A stretch of 64,000 nt of DNA from Microbacterium sp. MF43 (GCF_012847295.1 NZ_JABBDY010000003.1:248001-312000), one strand, 5' to 3'; shown: positions 1 to 7,794, numbered from the stretch's first letter. Numbers and translations: made by a program. Notes: a model not told the origin generated them from the letters alone.

Positions 1-1
1 T

Positions 2-772
2 GTCGCCAAGATGGCATCGACGATCAGCAAGCCCGATGGACTCCTCGTCGTGTCGGCGGCAGACACGGACGCCTTCCTCAGACCGCGGTCGGTGCGTGCG
101 CTCTGGGGTGTGGGCCCGAAAGCGGCCGAGTCGCTCGAGGGACGAGGCATCCGCACCGTCGCCGACGTCCTGGACGCGCCTCGCGACGTCCTCGATCGCG
201 CGCTCGGCCCGGCCATGGGTGACCGTGTCTGGCACCTCGCCCGCGGAATCGATCTGCGCTCCGTCGAGACCGACCGCACCGAGAAGAGCGTCGGACACGA
301 GGAGACGTTCGACGCGGACATCGCCGATCCTGTCATCCTTCGATCGGAACTCCGACGCCTCGCCGACCGCGTCGGAGCCCGGCTGCGTGGCGGCGGCTGG
401 GAGGCCTCGACCATCGCGATCAAGGTCCGCTTCGCCGACTTCAGCACGATCTCGCGCTCCCAGACCCTGCCGGAGCCGACCGCCGTGGGGCAGCGGATCG
501 GCGACGCCGCGCACGAGCTGTTCGAGTCCGTCGAGCGCCGCATGCCGGTCCGCCTCATCGGGGTCCGTGCCGAGAAGCTCCGCCCGGCCGGATCCGCGCC
601 GCTCGCCCTGTGGGACGACGACCAGGACTGGCGCCGCATCGAAGATGCCCTGGACGGTGCGGCGGCGAAGTTCGGTCGTGGTGCGGTGACACGGGCGACG
701 CTTCTCGGCAGGGCAAGGGGCGGCGGGTCCCTCCCCTCGAGTCCGCCGGCTCCGAAGCTCGATCGGGGCTGA
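2..772 (+). CDS. dinB: DNA polymerase IV (Y-family), 3' part only
   Basis: This is the C-terminal 256 residues of an error-prone translesion polymerase; the 5' part with the catalytic palm lies outside the window. The visible start (VAKMASTISKPDGLLVV) is the end of the palm/fingers region of DinB proteins. It is followed by the thumb with a helix-hairpin-helix (LWGVGPKAAESLEGRGIRT) and the little-finger domain (a GHEETFDADI-like entry, then the beta-rich RFADFSTISRSQTL segment). The reading frame is open from base 2, so no start codon is expected here. The C-terminal tail is Pro/Ser/Gly-rich, and no canonical beta-clamp motif was confirmed. The family assignment is confident; whether the paralogue is DinB1- or DinB2-like cannot be told from this half. 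Confidence 0.9.
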   Translation, partial: VAKMASTISKPDGLLVVSAADTDAFLRPRSVRALWGVGPKAAESLEGRGIRTVADVLDAPRDVLDRALGPAMGDRVWHLARGIDLRSVETDRTEKSVGHEETFDADIADPVILRSELRRLADRVGARLRGGGWEASTIAIKVRFADFSTISRSQTLPEPTAVGQRIGDAAHELFESVERRMPVRLIGVRAEKLRPAGSAPLALWDDDQDWRRIEDALDGAAAKFGRGAVTRATLLGRARGGGSLPSSPPAPKLDRG

Positions 773-805
773 CACCGCCCACGCCCGACGGGTAGCGTGG
801 GTCGC

Positions 806-1126
806 ATGCCCAACATCGCACTCGAACTCGGTCAGCAGTCGGCGTCGTTCGGCGTCAAGAGCGCCTATGGCGAACAGCAGGACGTCGACGGCGTCCGTGT
901 CATCCCCGTCGCGCTGACGTGGGCAGGTTTCGGCGGCGGCTCCGACGAGGCGGGCAACGGCGGAGGTGGCGGTGGCGGATGGTCCATCCCGCTCGGCGCC
1001 TACATCCGACGGGGCGATGACCTGCGCTTCGAAGCGAACATCGTCTCGCTGATCGCCGTTGCGATTCCGTTCGTCTTCTTCGCCGGGCGCGCGCTGAGCC
1101 GTGTCATCCGCGCCCTCAAGAAGTAG
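806..1126 (+). CDS. GerW/YtfJ-like family protein
   Basis: The 106-aa product carries the block characteristic of the GerW (YtfJ) family: VKSAYGEQQDVDGVRVIPVA, then a long Gly run (about residues 46-61), and a hydrophobic C-terminal segment (about 80-95) that could anchor it in the membrane. GerW was named for a Bacillus spore-germination protein, but homologues are common in non-sporulating actinobacteria, where no role is established. An ATG start at 806 is preferred over the GTG at 797, which would only add three residues. The end overlaps the next gene by 26 nt. Family call is from recognisable sequence; function here is unknown. Confidence 0.7.
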   Translation: MPNIALELGQQSASFGVKSAYGEQQDVDGVRVIPVALTWAGFGGGSDEAGNGGGGGGGWSIPLGAYIRRGDDLRFEANIVSLIAVAIPFVFFAGRALSRVIRALKK

Positions 1127-1694
1127 TTCCGACCCGGTCGCGCACGCCCTCGACGCCGCGGCGTCGAGTCTCATCGGTGCGATCCGGGCGGTGGCGGCCC
1201 TCAATCCAGTGGTGCTGATCGACGGACGGAGCGGAGCCGGCAAGACCTCGCTGGCGCGATCGCTCGTTGCCCGCTGGCCCGCGGCAGGCAGGGTGCAGCT
1301 CGTCGCGCTCGACTCGGTATATCCCGGTTGGGACGGCCTCGACGAGGGCGTCGAGCTCGCCCGCGCACAGATCCTCGTTCCTCACGCGCGCGGTCTGATC
1401 GGGGTGTGGCAGCGCTGGGACTGGGAGGTGGGTGCGCCGGCAGAAGCGCACGCGGTGGACCCTGCGCTCCCGCTCATCGTCGAAGGATCGGGCATCCTGC
1501 GCCCCTCCACGAGTCCGCTCGGAGACGTCCGCGTGTGGCTGGACTCGCCGGGTGCGTCGCGGCGCCGCCGGGCGCTCACGCGCGACGGCGACGCCTACCG
1601 ACCGCACTGGGACCGGTGGGCACGCCAAGAGGAGCGGCATGTGACGCGCGACGAGCCGATGAGGCTGGCGTCGCACGTCTTCGCTGTTCCGTGA
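1101..1694 (+). CDS. P-loop NTPase, nucleoside/uridine-kinase-like
   Basis: The 197-aa protein has a clear Walker A motif, GRSGAGKTSL, at residues 42-51, followed by a region resembling the P-loop nucleoside kinase fold: an Asp in LVALDSVYPGWDGL that could be the substrate/Mg site, and an Arg-rich lid-like stretch (GASRRRRALTRDGD) near residue 155. These features fit a small-molecule kinase or cytidylate/uridine-kinase-like ATPase, but the substrate cannot be deduced. The GTG start at 1101 lies inside the preceding gene, in another frame, suggesting translational coupling. There is no nearby ATG in frame, so the exact start is uncertain. Confidence 0.6.
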   Translation: MSSAPSRSSSDPVAHALDAAASSLIGAIRAVAALNPVVLIDGRSGAGKTSLARSLVARWPAAGRVQLVALDSVYPGWDGLDEGVELARAQILVPHARGLIGVWQRWDWEVGAPAEAHAVDPALPLIVEGSGILRPSTSPLGDVRVWLDSPGASRRRRALTRDGDAYRPHWDRWARQEERHVTRDEPMRLASHVFAVP

Positions 1695-1703
1695 TCGGAT
1701 GCC

Positions 1704-2195
1704 TCAGCTCTCCTCCGAGAGCGCTTTGACGAGCCCGTCCAGGCGGTAGCCCAGCCAGTCATAGATGCCGAATCGGGCGTCCTCGGGATCATGGTCATCG
1801 GCCTCGGTGATGCCGAGCCGCGTGGCGAGCACCAGGCGGATGGCGGCGAGCGTGCGCAGCCACGCGCCCGAGTCCTCGGCGTCCAGGACGATCGCGACGG
1901 TTTCGAGGAGCGCCGGATCGTCGGGGTCCTCAGGAATCTGCGACGCTTCCGTGAGGGACGCGAGGACCCGCGCGGCGTCGTCGCGGCGACGATCCAGCAG
2001 ATCGTCCTCCGTGAACTGGCGGAACTCCCGGGCGGCTTCGGCCTCCTCATAGGCATCGGGCGCGAGACGCTCGATGGCGGGGTCGCCTTCTGCGACGGAG
2101 GCACCGTCCACCAGTTCCGAGAACTGCGTCACCAACCCGGACAGGTGGGCGGCCTCCAGCCTGGTGATCTCGACGACGACCACGCGGGCGGTCAT
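1704..2195 (-). CDS. DUF2017 family protein
   Basis: The 163-aa acidic protein matches the actinobacterial DUF2017 family, which is habitually encoded immediately after clpS. The ATG at 2195 overlaps the clpS stop as ATGA, so it is probably translationally coupled; the longer frame up to 2222 would run inside clpS and is not favoured. It has no signal peptide or membrane segment and no catalytic motif I recognise. The conserved pairing with ClpS suggests an accessory role in ClpS/ClpC-dependent proteolysis, but this is inference from context only. Third gene of a minus-strand operon (metallopeptidase, clpS, this gene). Confidence 0.75.
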   Translation of the reverse strand: MTARVVVVEITRLEAAHLSGLVTQFSELVDGASVAEGDPAIERLAPDAYEEAEAAREFRQFTEDDLLDRRRDDAARVLASLTEASQIPEDPDDPALLETVAIVLDAEDSGAWLRTLAAIRLVLATRLGITEADDHDPEDARFGIYDWLGYRLDGLVKALSEES

Positions 2196-2494
2196 GCCGG
2201 CGCCTGCCTGACGGTCGCCCACAGGCCGTAATCGTGCATCGCGCGGGTATGCAGCTCCATCTGCTCACGGGCTCCCTCGGCGACGACGGCGTGACCCTCG
2301 TGGTGGACGGCGAGCATCAGCCGCTCAGCTTCTGCCCGTGGCAGGCCGAAGTACTCGCGGAAGACGTGCGTCACGTAGCTCATGAGGTTGACGGGGTCAT
2401 CCCACACCACGGTCTGCCACGGTCGTTCGGGACCGAGCTTGCTGCCCAGGTCGGTGTCGGCATCGAGGTCGGGCGTGGTCAGCGCTGCCATCAT
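2192..2494 (-). CDS. clpS: ATP-dependent Clp protease adaptor ClpS
   Basis: ClpS delivers N-degron substrates to the ClpA/ClpC unfoldase. The 100-aa protein has the typical short unstructured N-terminus followed by the ClpS core: PWQTVVWDDPVNLMSYVTHVF, then LPRAEAERLMLAVHHEGHAVV. The first block holds the N-degron pocket Asp/Asn residues and the second the conserved helix with the HHEG-type segment. Start choice: CAT at 2492-2494 overlaps the stop of the upstream metallopeptidase gene (ATGA); an adjacent ATG at 2491 is also possible. It ends with an ATGA overlap onto the DUF2017 gene. The unfoldase it would serve is not in this window. Confidence 0.92.
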   Translation of the reverse strand: MMAALTTPDLDADTDLGSKLGPERPWQTVVWDDPVNLMSYVTHVFREYFGLPRAEAERLMLAVHHEGHAVVAEGAREQMELHTRAMHDYGLWATVRQAPA

Positions 2495-2841
2495 GCCCAT
2501 CCCAGTTCATGAAGACGTTCGTCGTCGATGCCGTAGAAGTGCGCGATCTCGTGCACGAGAGTGGTGTGCAGTTCGTCGCGAAGCTCTTCCTCGTTCTCGC
2601 ACGCGGCGAGATGCGATTCGCGGTAGACGATGATGCGATCGGGCAGTTCCCCGACGCCGTAACGGTCGCGCTCGGTCAGCGCCCACCCGTCGTAGAGGCC
2701 GAGGAGGTCGAGGCTGCCGTCCTCTGGACGATCCTCGACGACGAACACGACGTTGTCGAGCCCCTCCACCATGTCGTCGGGGAGGAGGTCGAGCTCGTCG
2801 ACGACGAGCTGCTCGAACGTCGCCGCATCCATCTCCATCAT
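2491..2841 (-). CDS. metallopeptidase family protein (zincin-like, MMP37-type)
   Basis: This 116-aa single-domain protein contains an extended zinc-protease motif, HEIAHFYGIDDERL, at residues 97-110 (HExxHxxGxxD), so H97, H101 and D106 would bind zinc and E98 would be the catalytic base. The family is widespread in actinobacteria as small cytoplasmic 'metallopeptidase family' proteins with no known substrate. There is no signal sequence. It opens the minus-strand operon with clpS and DUF2017 and starts shortly downstream of tRNA-His. Co-transcription with clpS suggests a proteolysis link but proves nothing. Confidence 0.8.
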   Translation of the reverse strand: MMEMDAATFEQLVVDELDLLPDDMVEGLDNVVFVVEDRPEDGSLDLLGLYDGWALTERDRYGVGELPDRIIVYRESHLAACENEEELRDELHTTLVHEIAHFYGIDDERLHELGWA

Positions 2842-2863
2842 GATGCCTCGCGACAGCAGAAAT

Positions 2864-2940
2864 TGGGGTGAGTAACGGGACTTGAACCCGCGACCCCCTG
2901 GACCACAACCAGGTGCTCTACCAACTGAGCTATACCCACC
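2864..2940 (-). tRNA. tRNA-His (GTG)
   Basis: Read on the minus strand, the gene folds as a cloverleaf with anticodon GTG in the loop TTGTGGT. The acceptor stem has the extra G-1:C73 pair that marks histidine tRNAs: GGTGGGTA pairs with TACTCACC with one G-U wobble. The 3' CCA is encoded at 2864-2866. It sits between oligoribonuclease and the clpS operon, an arrangement commonly seen in actinobacteria. Confidence 0.95.
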
Positions 2941-2976
2941 ATGTCTCCCGCCTGCGCGGGCAACCAGAAGATTCTC

Positions 2977-3612
2977 TCACACCTCTGGGGCGAACGACGA
3001 CACGGCCGCCGCAGCCGCCGCTCGTGCGCCGTCGCTCGTCGGACCGGGCTCAGGCACAAAGACGGCCTGGCGATAGTACGCGAGCTCGCGAATGGACTCG
3101 ATGATGTCGGCGAGCGCGCGATGCCCGCCGTCTTTGGCCGGCGCGTGGATGTAGGCCCGGGGGTACCAACGGCGGGCGAGCTCTTTGATGCTCGAGACGT
3201 CGACGTTGCGATAGTGCAGCCAGTGATCGATCCGCGGCATGTACTTCGCGATGAACATGCGATCGGTGCCGATGGTGTTGCCGGCGAGCGGAGCCTTGCC
3301 CTCGAGCGGCACATACTGCTGGATGTACTCGAGCGCCTGGAACTCGGCGTCCGCGACGGACACGCCGTGAGGAATCTCATCGAGCAGGCCGGACTTCGCG
3401 TGCATCTTCGTCACGAACTCGCTCATGTTCGCCAGCGCACTCGCGTCGGGCTTGATGACGACCTGGAAGCCCGGATGCAGCGGGCGCAGCTCGAAGTCGG
3501 TCACGACGACCGCGATCTCGACGAGTTCATCGACGTCGAGGTCGAGTCCCGTCATCTCGCAGTCGATCCAGACAAGTCGGTCGTTCTCGGGTGCCCCCAC
3601 CATGCGCTCCAT
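2977..3612 (-). CDS. orn: oligoribonuclease
   Basis: Orn is a DEDDh 3'-5' exonuclease that degrades 2-5-nt RNA fragments (and pGpG) to mononucleotides. The 211-aa protein shows the expected motifs: ExoI WIDCEMTGLD (D17, E19), the ExoII-like NTIGTDRMFIAKYMP, and ExoIII HRALADIIESI (catalytic His and Asp). The region KMHAKSGLLDEI is also typical. Length agrees with the family apart from a short Ala-rich C-terminal tail. ATG at 3612 or the internal ATG at 3603 may be the start. It is followed downstream by tRNA-His and preceded by tRNA-Arg, all on the minus strand. Confidence 0.96.
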   Translation of the reverse strand: MERMVGAPENDRLVWIDCEMTGLDLDVDELVEIAVVVTDFELRPLHPGFQVVIKPDASALANMSEFVTKMHAKSGLLDEIPHGVSVADAEFQALEYIQQYVPLEGKAPLAGNTIGTDRMFIAKYMPRIDHWLHYRNVDVSSIKELARRWYPRAYIHAPAKDGGHRALADIIESIRELAYYRQAVFVPEPGPTSDGARAAAAAAVSSFAPEV

Positions 3613-3667
3613 CCTATTGACGGCCCCGGACGCCGACGCCTCAGCGCCGTCGCCGAGGCCATTTGTG

Positions 3668-3740
3668 CCCCCCCGGGAGGATTCGAACCCCCGACCTGGC
3701 GGGTAGAAACCGCTCGCTCTGTCCCCTGAGCTACGGAGGG
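3668..3740 (-). tRNA. tRNA-Arg (TCT)
   Basis: Minus-strand cloverleaf: acceptor CCCTCCG pairs with CGGGGGG (one G-U), the D-arm is GCTC/GAGC, the anticodon loop is TTTCTAC with anticodon TCT, the T-arm GGGGG/CCTCC closes a TTCGAAT loop, and the discriminator is G. CCA is not encoded. The outermost anticodon-stem pair (27-43) is an A-C mismatch, which is unusual but tolerable. It reads the rare AGA codon, consistent with the very high GC of the genome. Confidence 0.88.
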
Positions 3741-3847
3741 AAGGGTGTCTCCCAGGCTAGCGGTTCCTGTGGGCAGGCCGCGAAGGCTGGCGCGCAACGC
3801 GGACGCGGCGTAGCGTCTGCATCGGACGCATCGAAAGGAGTTCGGGC

Positions 3848-4060
3848 ATGAGCACCACGGAGACGCACCACCCCTTGTGGGTCGCCTACGGCCCCTCGGG
3901 AGTCGTCGGAAGCATTCGCAAGGACGATGACGGGTACACGGTCACCATGGCGGGGGCGGATGCCTCGGCCGGCAGCTATCCCTCGATGGAGATCGCCAAG
4001 AGCGCCCTCCACGCGCGCATGACGCCGGGGAGCGACTGGCCGGAGTTCCGCGAGCACTAG
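3848..4060 (+). CDS. small conserved protein of unknown function
   Basis: A 70-aa protein with a good ribosome-binding site (AAAGGAG about 8 nt before the ATG). It is soluble and has an aromatic/Gly-rich beta-like core (PLWVAYGPSGVVGSIRKDDDGYTV) and a helical end with EIAKSALHARM. I recognise the type as a short actinobacterial protein found near orn/tRNA-Arg but know no function. No signal peptide, membrane segment or metal-binding motif is visible. The tight length and strong SD favour a real gene. Confidence 0.65.
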   Translation: MSTTETHHPLWVAYGPSGVVGSIRKDDDGYTVTMAGADASAGSYPSMEIAKSALHARMTPGSDWPEFREH

Positions 4061-4084
4061 GCTCGCCCGAGCGTCCGTCGATGC

Positions 4085-4705
4085 TCAGCGCCGAGCGATC
4101 GACGATTCCGTCGACGTGCCCGGCGTGATCGTTCGACGCGTGTCGAGGAGCGGCAGCGCGAGGTGCACCAGCGGCCCGATAAGGAAGGCGAAGAGCACCG
4201 TGCCGATGCCGACGGTGCCGCCGAGAAGCCAGCCGATGGTCAGCACCGTCAGCTCGACGAGCGCTCGGCAGGTCCAGATCGGCCACCCGAGTCGTCTGTG
4301 CATGCCGGTCATGAGTCCGTCTCGCGGCCCGGGGCCGAAGTGAGCGCCGATGTAGAGCCCTGAGGCGATGGCGACGACGACGATTCCGCCGAGAAGAACG
4401 GCGAACTGTGCGATCAGCCCACTCACGGGCGGGATGACGGCAAGCGCGACCTGCATGCTCGTGCCGACAAGCAGAATGTTGGCGATCGTGCCGACACCGG
4501 GCTTCTGTCGCAGCGGGATCCACAGCAACAGGACGAAGAACCCCAGGATGTTGGCGACCCAGCCGATGCCGATCCCGGTATGGATCGAGATTCCTTCAGC
4601 GAGGACGGTCCACGGGTCTACGCCCAGGCCGGCCTGGACGGTCATCGCACAGCCGACCCCGTACAGGAACAGGCCAACGAAGAGCTGCACGACGCGACGA
4701 ACCAT
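4085..4705 (-). CDS. YczE/YitT-like integral membrane protein
   Basis: The 206-aa protein has five to six hydrophobic helices (for example VVQLFVGLFLYGVGCAMTV, WVANILGFFVLLLWIPL, LIAQFAVLLGGIVVVAIAS) with the conserved GLGVDPWTVLAEG and GAHFGPGPRDGLMTGM loops of the YczE family. Its transported substrate is unknown. The ATG at 4705 (MVRRVVQLF) is chosen over 4732, because the longer form would run through a set of inverted repeats that look like the operator shared with the divergent MocR regulator. In Bacillus and actinobacteria YczE-type proteins are commonly controlled by an adjacent MocR regulator (YczR), as arranged here. Confidence 0.82.
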   Translation of the reverse strand: MVRRVVQLFVGLFLYGVGCAMTVQAGLGVDPWTVLAEGISIHTGIGIGWVANILGFFVLLLWIPLRQKPGVGTIANILLVGTSMQVALAVIPPVSGLIAQFAVLLGGIVVVAIASGLYIGAHFGPGPRDGLMTGMHRRLGWPIWTCRALVELTVLTIGWLLGGTVGIGTVLFAFLIGPLVHLALPLLDTRRTITPGTSTESSIARR

Positions 4706-4713
4706 GCTCCCAT

Positions 4714-4749
4714 CCAATCGCAGGATTGGCATGTGCGGAACAGGCCAAT
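4714..4749. promoter_or_regulatory. candidate operator in the yczE-like/yczR-like intergenic region
   Basis: Two overlapping inverted repeats lie between the divergent genes: CCAATC-GCAG-GATTGG (4714-4729) and ATTGGC-N13-GCCAAT (4725-4730 and 4744-4749). They share the ATTGG half-site, giving three half-sites in 36 bp. This is the expected position for binding of the MocR regulator to control both genes. Binding is inferred, not shown. Confidence 0.55.
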
Positions 4750-4766
4750 ATGGATACCCTGGCCCT

Positions 4767-6191
4767 ATGGACTCCCGGATCTCCGCCCGCGCACTGGCCG
4801 CCGCCCTCGGAGGGTGGCGAACGCGCGAGCCCGCCTATGAGGCGCTCGCGGACGGTATCCGATTGCTCTGCCTGGACAACCGGATCGCCCCGCGGACCGC
4901 TCTGCCCGCCGAACGCGAGCTGGCTGCCGCGCTCCACCTCAGCCGCAGCACGGTTGCGGCGTCCTATCGGAGCCTGCGCGAGACGGGTCACATCGCCAGC
5001 CTGCGAGGCTCGGGCAGCGTCACTCTGCCCTTGCAGCGTCGCGATCCGGGCAAGACCCAACCGAGCGACGGAATGATCGATCTCCAGCAGGCGAGTCCGC
5101 CGGCGTGGCCCGGCTTGGCCGGCATCATCGGCGAAGTCGCCGCGCACGCTCCAGCGCTGGTGTCGCGCGTCGGGTACGACGTGCTCGGCAGCACCGAGCT
5201 GCGTGAAGCGATCGCCGCGCACTATGAGCGGCGAGGCATCCCGACCTCGCCTGCGGAGGTGCTCGTGACGACCGGCGCGCAGAGCGCGATCCACCTCGTC
5301 GCGTCCGTTCTGCTGGGTCGCGGCGACCGTGTCGTCGTCGAGACCCCGACCTATCCGCACGCGGTGGACGCGCTGCGCCGCGCAGGGGCGCGACTGGTCG
5401 GCGTCCCGGTCACGACCGACGCGGGGTGGGATGTCGATCGGGCCGAGCAGGTGTTCGCGCGGACGCTCCCGGTGATGGCGTATCTGATGCCGGACTTCCA
5501 CAATCCCACGGGGCGGTCGATGGATGCGATCGAGCGTGAGGTGTTCCTGCGGGCCGGAGAGCGGGCGGGTGCGGTGCTCGTCCTGGATGAGACGACCGCC
5601 GACCTGGACATCGACCGCGGACCGGTAGCGCCGGGGTTCGCGAGCGCCGACCCGTCGGGGGTGGTTCGCATCGGCTCCCTGGGCAAGACGGTCTGGGGCG
5701 GCCTCCGGGTGGGGTGGATTCGCGCATCGGGTGACCTCGTTCGGCGATTCGCCGCCGCCCGCCCGGCACACGATCTAGGCACGCCGGAGTTCGAGCAGGC
5801 GGTGGCGGCCGCGCTGTTCGCCGAGTTCGCCGCTATCGCGCAGCAGAGATCGGCCCTCCTGCGTTCCGGGCGCGACGCCCTTACCTCGGCGCTCCGGACT
5901 CGAATCCCCACGTGGCGCATACCGTACGCTCCGGGCGGAGTCGCGCTGTGGATCGAGCTCGATGCTCCCCTCAGCGCCGCGCTCGTGCTGGACGTTCGAG
6001 CGCGAGGAGTCCTCCTCTCTGCCGGACCGCGCTTCTCGGTGGACGGGGGTCACGATCGGCATCTGCGGGTTCCCTTCACTGCGCCGCCGGACGATGTCGT
6101 GCGTGCGGCCGAGCTGCTCGCCGAGTCGTGGGCCGACGTGAAGGCGGGCGCGCCGTCGTCGATGGTGGAGCAGTACGAATCCGTCGTGTGA
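4767..6191 (+). CDS. MocR-family transcriptional regulator (GntR HTH-aminotransferase fusion), YczR-like
   Basis: The 474-aa protein has an N-terminal GntR-type winged helix (about residues 12-85: ALADGIRLLCLDNRIAPRTALPAERELAA, then LSRSTVAASYRSLRETG and GSGS). A fold-type I aminotransferase domain follows (about 115-470). The PLP lysine is in GSLGKTVWGGLRVGWI, and PDFHNPTG and DETTADLD are the usual cofactor-binding blocks. Such proteins use PLP or an aldimine adduct as effector. The ATG at 4767 immediately follows the putative operator; longer upstream frames cross the divergent gene and are not real. Divergent pairing with a YczE-like membrane protein supports a YczR-type regulator. Confidence 0.88.
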   Translation: MDSRISARALAAALGGWRTREPAYEALADGIRLLCLDNRIAPRTALPAERELAAALHLSRSTVAASYRSLRETGHIASLRGSGSVTLPLQRRDPGKTQPSDGMIDLQQASPPAWPGLAGIIGEVAAHAPALVSRVGYDVLGSTELREAIAAHYERRGIPTSPAEVLVTTGAQSAIHLVASVLLGRGDRVVVETPTYPHAVDALRRAGARLVGVPVTTDAGWDVDRAEQVFARTLPVMAYLMPDFHNPTGRSMDAIEREVFLRAGERAGAVLVLDETTADLDIDRGPVAPGFASADPSGVVRIGSLGKTVWGGLRVGWIRASGDLVRRFAAARPAHDLGTPEFEQAVAAALFAEFAAIAQQRSALLRSGRDALTSALRTRIPTWRIPYAPGGVALWIELDAPLSAALVLDVRARGVLLSAGPRFSVDGGHDRHLRVPFTAPPDDVVRAAELLAESWADVKAGAPSSMVEQYESVV

Positions 6192-6192
6192 G

Positions 6193-6450
6193 TCATCGGG
6201 CGAAGCGCAGACAGTCGATCGCATCCTCTGCCGACCAGAAGTCGCCGAGCTCGCGGAAAGCCTTGGACGCCGCGTGAAAGCGGCGAGCGCGGTACCGCGT
6301 GTCGCCGCCGGCCGCGAGAGCCTGCAGGTGGCCGATCACTCGGCCGCTGCGGTCAATCACGCGCCACAGCGATGGGGCGGCGTCGAGGAGTCGAACCGGC
6401 GCCTCGGGTGCGATGGCGGGTCGGTCGGTGATCAGCGCGTCCTGCGTCAT
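6193..6450 (-). CDS. small conserved protein of unknown function
   Basis: An 85-aa protein preceded by a strong SD (GGAAGGAG, about 6-8 nt before the ATG). The sequence (PSLWRVIDRSGRVIGHLQALAA, YRARRFHAASKAFRELGDFWSAEDAIDCL) resembles a small wHTH-less, mixed alpha/beta protein of the kind often annotated only as hypothetical in Microbacteriaceae. It converges tail-to-tail with the MocR gene, leaving 1 nt between stops. A partly palindromic TCGAACA site lies just upstream (see rejected items). Function unknown. Confidence 0.65.
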   Translation of the reverse strand: MTQDALITDRPAIAPEAPVRLLDAAPSLWRVIDRSGRVIGHLQALAAGGDTRYRARRFHAASKAFRELGDFWSAEDAIDCLRFAR

Positions 6451-6668
6451 GGGTTGCTCCTTCCTTCTTCGAACATAAATGCGATCACCGACATTCGTCG
6501 ATCGGGACCTGCTTCTCCCCAGGGAGGGCCGCGAGGCAGCTGTCCCCAGGTTCCGGAGTTCGCACTCGGACGGTGATCCGAAGCCGTCAGGCTCGTCTCA
6601 CCGTCGGCGCCTGACGGGCACTCAGGCGCCGGCGGGGCGGGGAAGGTCTCCGCAGACGAGGAGGAAAG

Positions 6669-7184
6669 ATGTCCGACACCATCACGATCACGGGGAACGT
6701 CGCGACCGAGCCCGAGAGCAAGCGCACGAGTGGAGGAGTCTCGATCACCACGTTCCGGCTGGCCAGCGCACAGCGCCGCTTCGACCGGCCGACCGGCGTC
6801 TGGGTCGACAGCGGCACCAACTGGTACTCGGTGTCAGCCTTCCGTGGGCTCGCCGATCACGCATTCGAGTCGCTCCGCAAGGGCCAGCCTGTCGTGCTGA
6901 CGGGACGGCTCCGAATCAAGGACTGGGACAACGGCACGAAGCGCGGTACCGACGTCGAGATCGACGCCGAGGCGATCGGTCACGACCTGCGGTGGGGCAC
7001 CTCCACGTTCAGCAAGGTCGCTCCGGCGGCCGCTGCGGGGAGTGATGCGTGGAGCAGCGACGCGGATGCGCCCGAGTGGCGCGCGCCGGGTGCGGATGCC
7101 GAGGCAGCTTCGAATGGCCCGGAGCCCGGCTCGGAGGGCGAAGCCCGTCCGCTCGAGCCCGCCGGTGTCGACGCGCCGTTCTGA
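6669..7184 (+). CDS. ssb: single-stranded DNA-binding protein, paralogue
   Basis: The 171-aa protein begins with an OB fold typical of bacterial SSB (TITGNVATEPESKRTSGGVSI, FRLAS, WYSVSAFRGLADHAFESLRKGQPVVLTGRLRI), about residues 1-105. A disordered Ala/Gly/Asp/Glu tail follows, ending VDAPF, which keeps only the final Pro-Phe of the protein-interaction tip (classically DDxPF). The divergence of the OB domain and degenerate tip suggest this is the secondary SSB (SsbB-like), not the replication SSB usually found between rpsF and rpsR. A GAGGAGGAAAG SD lies just before the ATG. The 218-bp region upstream contains no gene that I can see. Confidence 0.88.
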   Translation: MSDTITITGNVATEPESKRTSGGVSITTFRLASAQRRFDRPTGVWVDSGTNWYSVSAFRGLADHAFESLRKGQPVVLTGRLRIKDWDNGTKRGTDVEIDAEAIGHDLRWGTSTFSKVAPAAAAGSDAWSSDADAPEWRAPGADAEAASNGPEPGSEGEARPLEPAGVDAPF

Positions 7185-7254
7185 CGCGACGCGGCGTCGC
7201 GCCGTTCGATCGTGCTCACAGGGCGTTCGGGGTGACGGGTCATAGACTCGGTCC

Positions 7255-7794
7255 GTGCCCCGAAATCCCGAGCGTGCCGGTGTGCGGATCGTGCATGCGT
7301 CGGCACGTGCGGCCGCCGTGGCGGCCCTGGTGGCTCTCTCAGCGGCCGGCCTCGCCGCCTGCACGGACGCTCCCGAGCCGGGCCCGTCGACAGGGCAGAC
7401 TCCCTCCCCAGGCACGGCGAGCCCGCAGGACACTCCGACCCCGACGTCCGACGTCGATCCCGCGCCCACGCTCGTGCCAGAAGGAACCGCCGAGGACAAC
7501 CTGCCGCTGTTCCTCGCCGTCACCGAGCGCGTGTGGGCTTCGGAGTCCCGAGACGCCGGTCGTGCGTACATCGACGCGCTCGTCGCCGCCGGGTTCGACA
7601 AGGTCGCCATGGAGGTCACCGCGGACCAGACGACGATCGGCAACCCAGCCGAGAGCATCCAGTTCTCGGTGCTGTGGGGCGACGAGTGCCTGGTCGGGCA
7701 GGTCGGATCCACGACGGGCGACCCGCACGCCGTCGTCCTGCCCGTCGTCGACGGGCGATGCCTGATCGGCCAGACGCGCCCGATCGATTGGTGA
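7255..7794 (+). CDS. putative lipoprotein
   Basis: The GTG-started 179-aa product has a basic N-terminus, a hydrophobic Ala/Leu segment and a lipobox LAAC with the lipidated Cys at residue 36. A Pro/Thr/Ser-rich linker (about 40-75) leads to a C-terminal domain with two cysteines (DECLVGQV and GRCLIGQT) that may form a disulfide. This resembles the DUF6993-type actinobacterial lipoproteins; no enzymatic motif is seen. It should be exported and anchored to the outer face of the membrane. It precedes ettA by 134 bp. Confidence 0.72.
   Translation: MPRNPERAGVRIVHASARAAAVAALVALSAAGLAACTDAPEPGPSTGQTPSPGTASPQDTPTPTSDVDPAPTLVPEGTAEDNLPLFLAVTERVWASESRDAGRAYIDALVAAGFDKVAMEVTADQTTIGNPAESIQFSVLWGDECLVGQVGSTTGDPHAVVLPVVDGRCLIGQTRPIDW

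Noticed and set aside
6468-6485. Possible LexA (SOS) box TTCGAACATAAATGCGA upstream of the 85-aa gene
   Set aside because: Only the left half matches the actinobacterial consensus TCGAACnnnnGTTCGA; the right half is degenerate, so it is not called.
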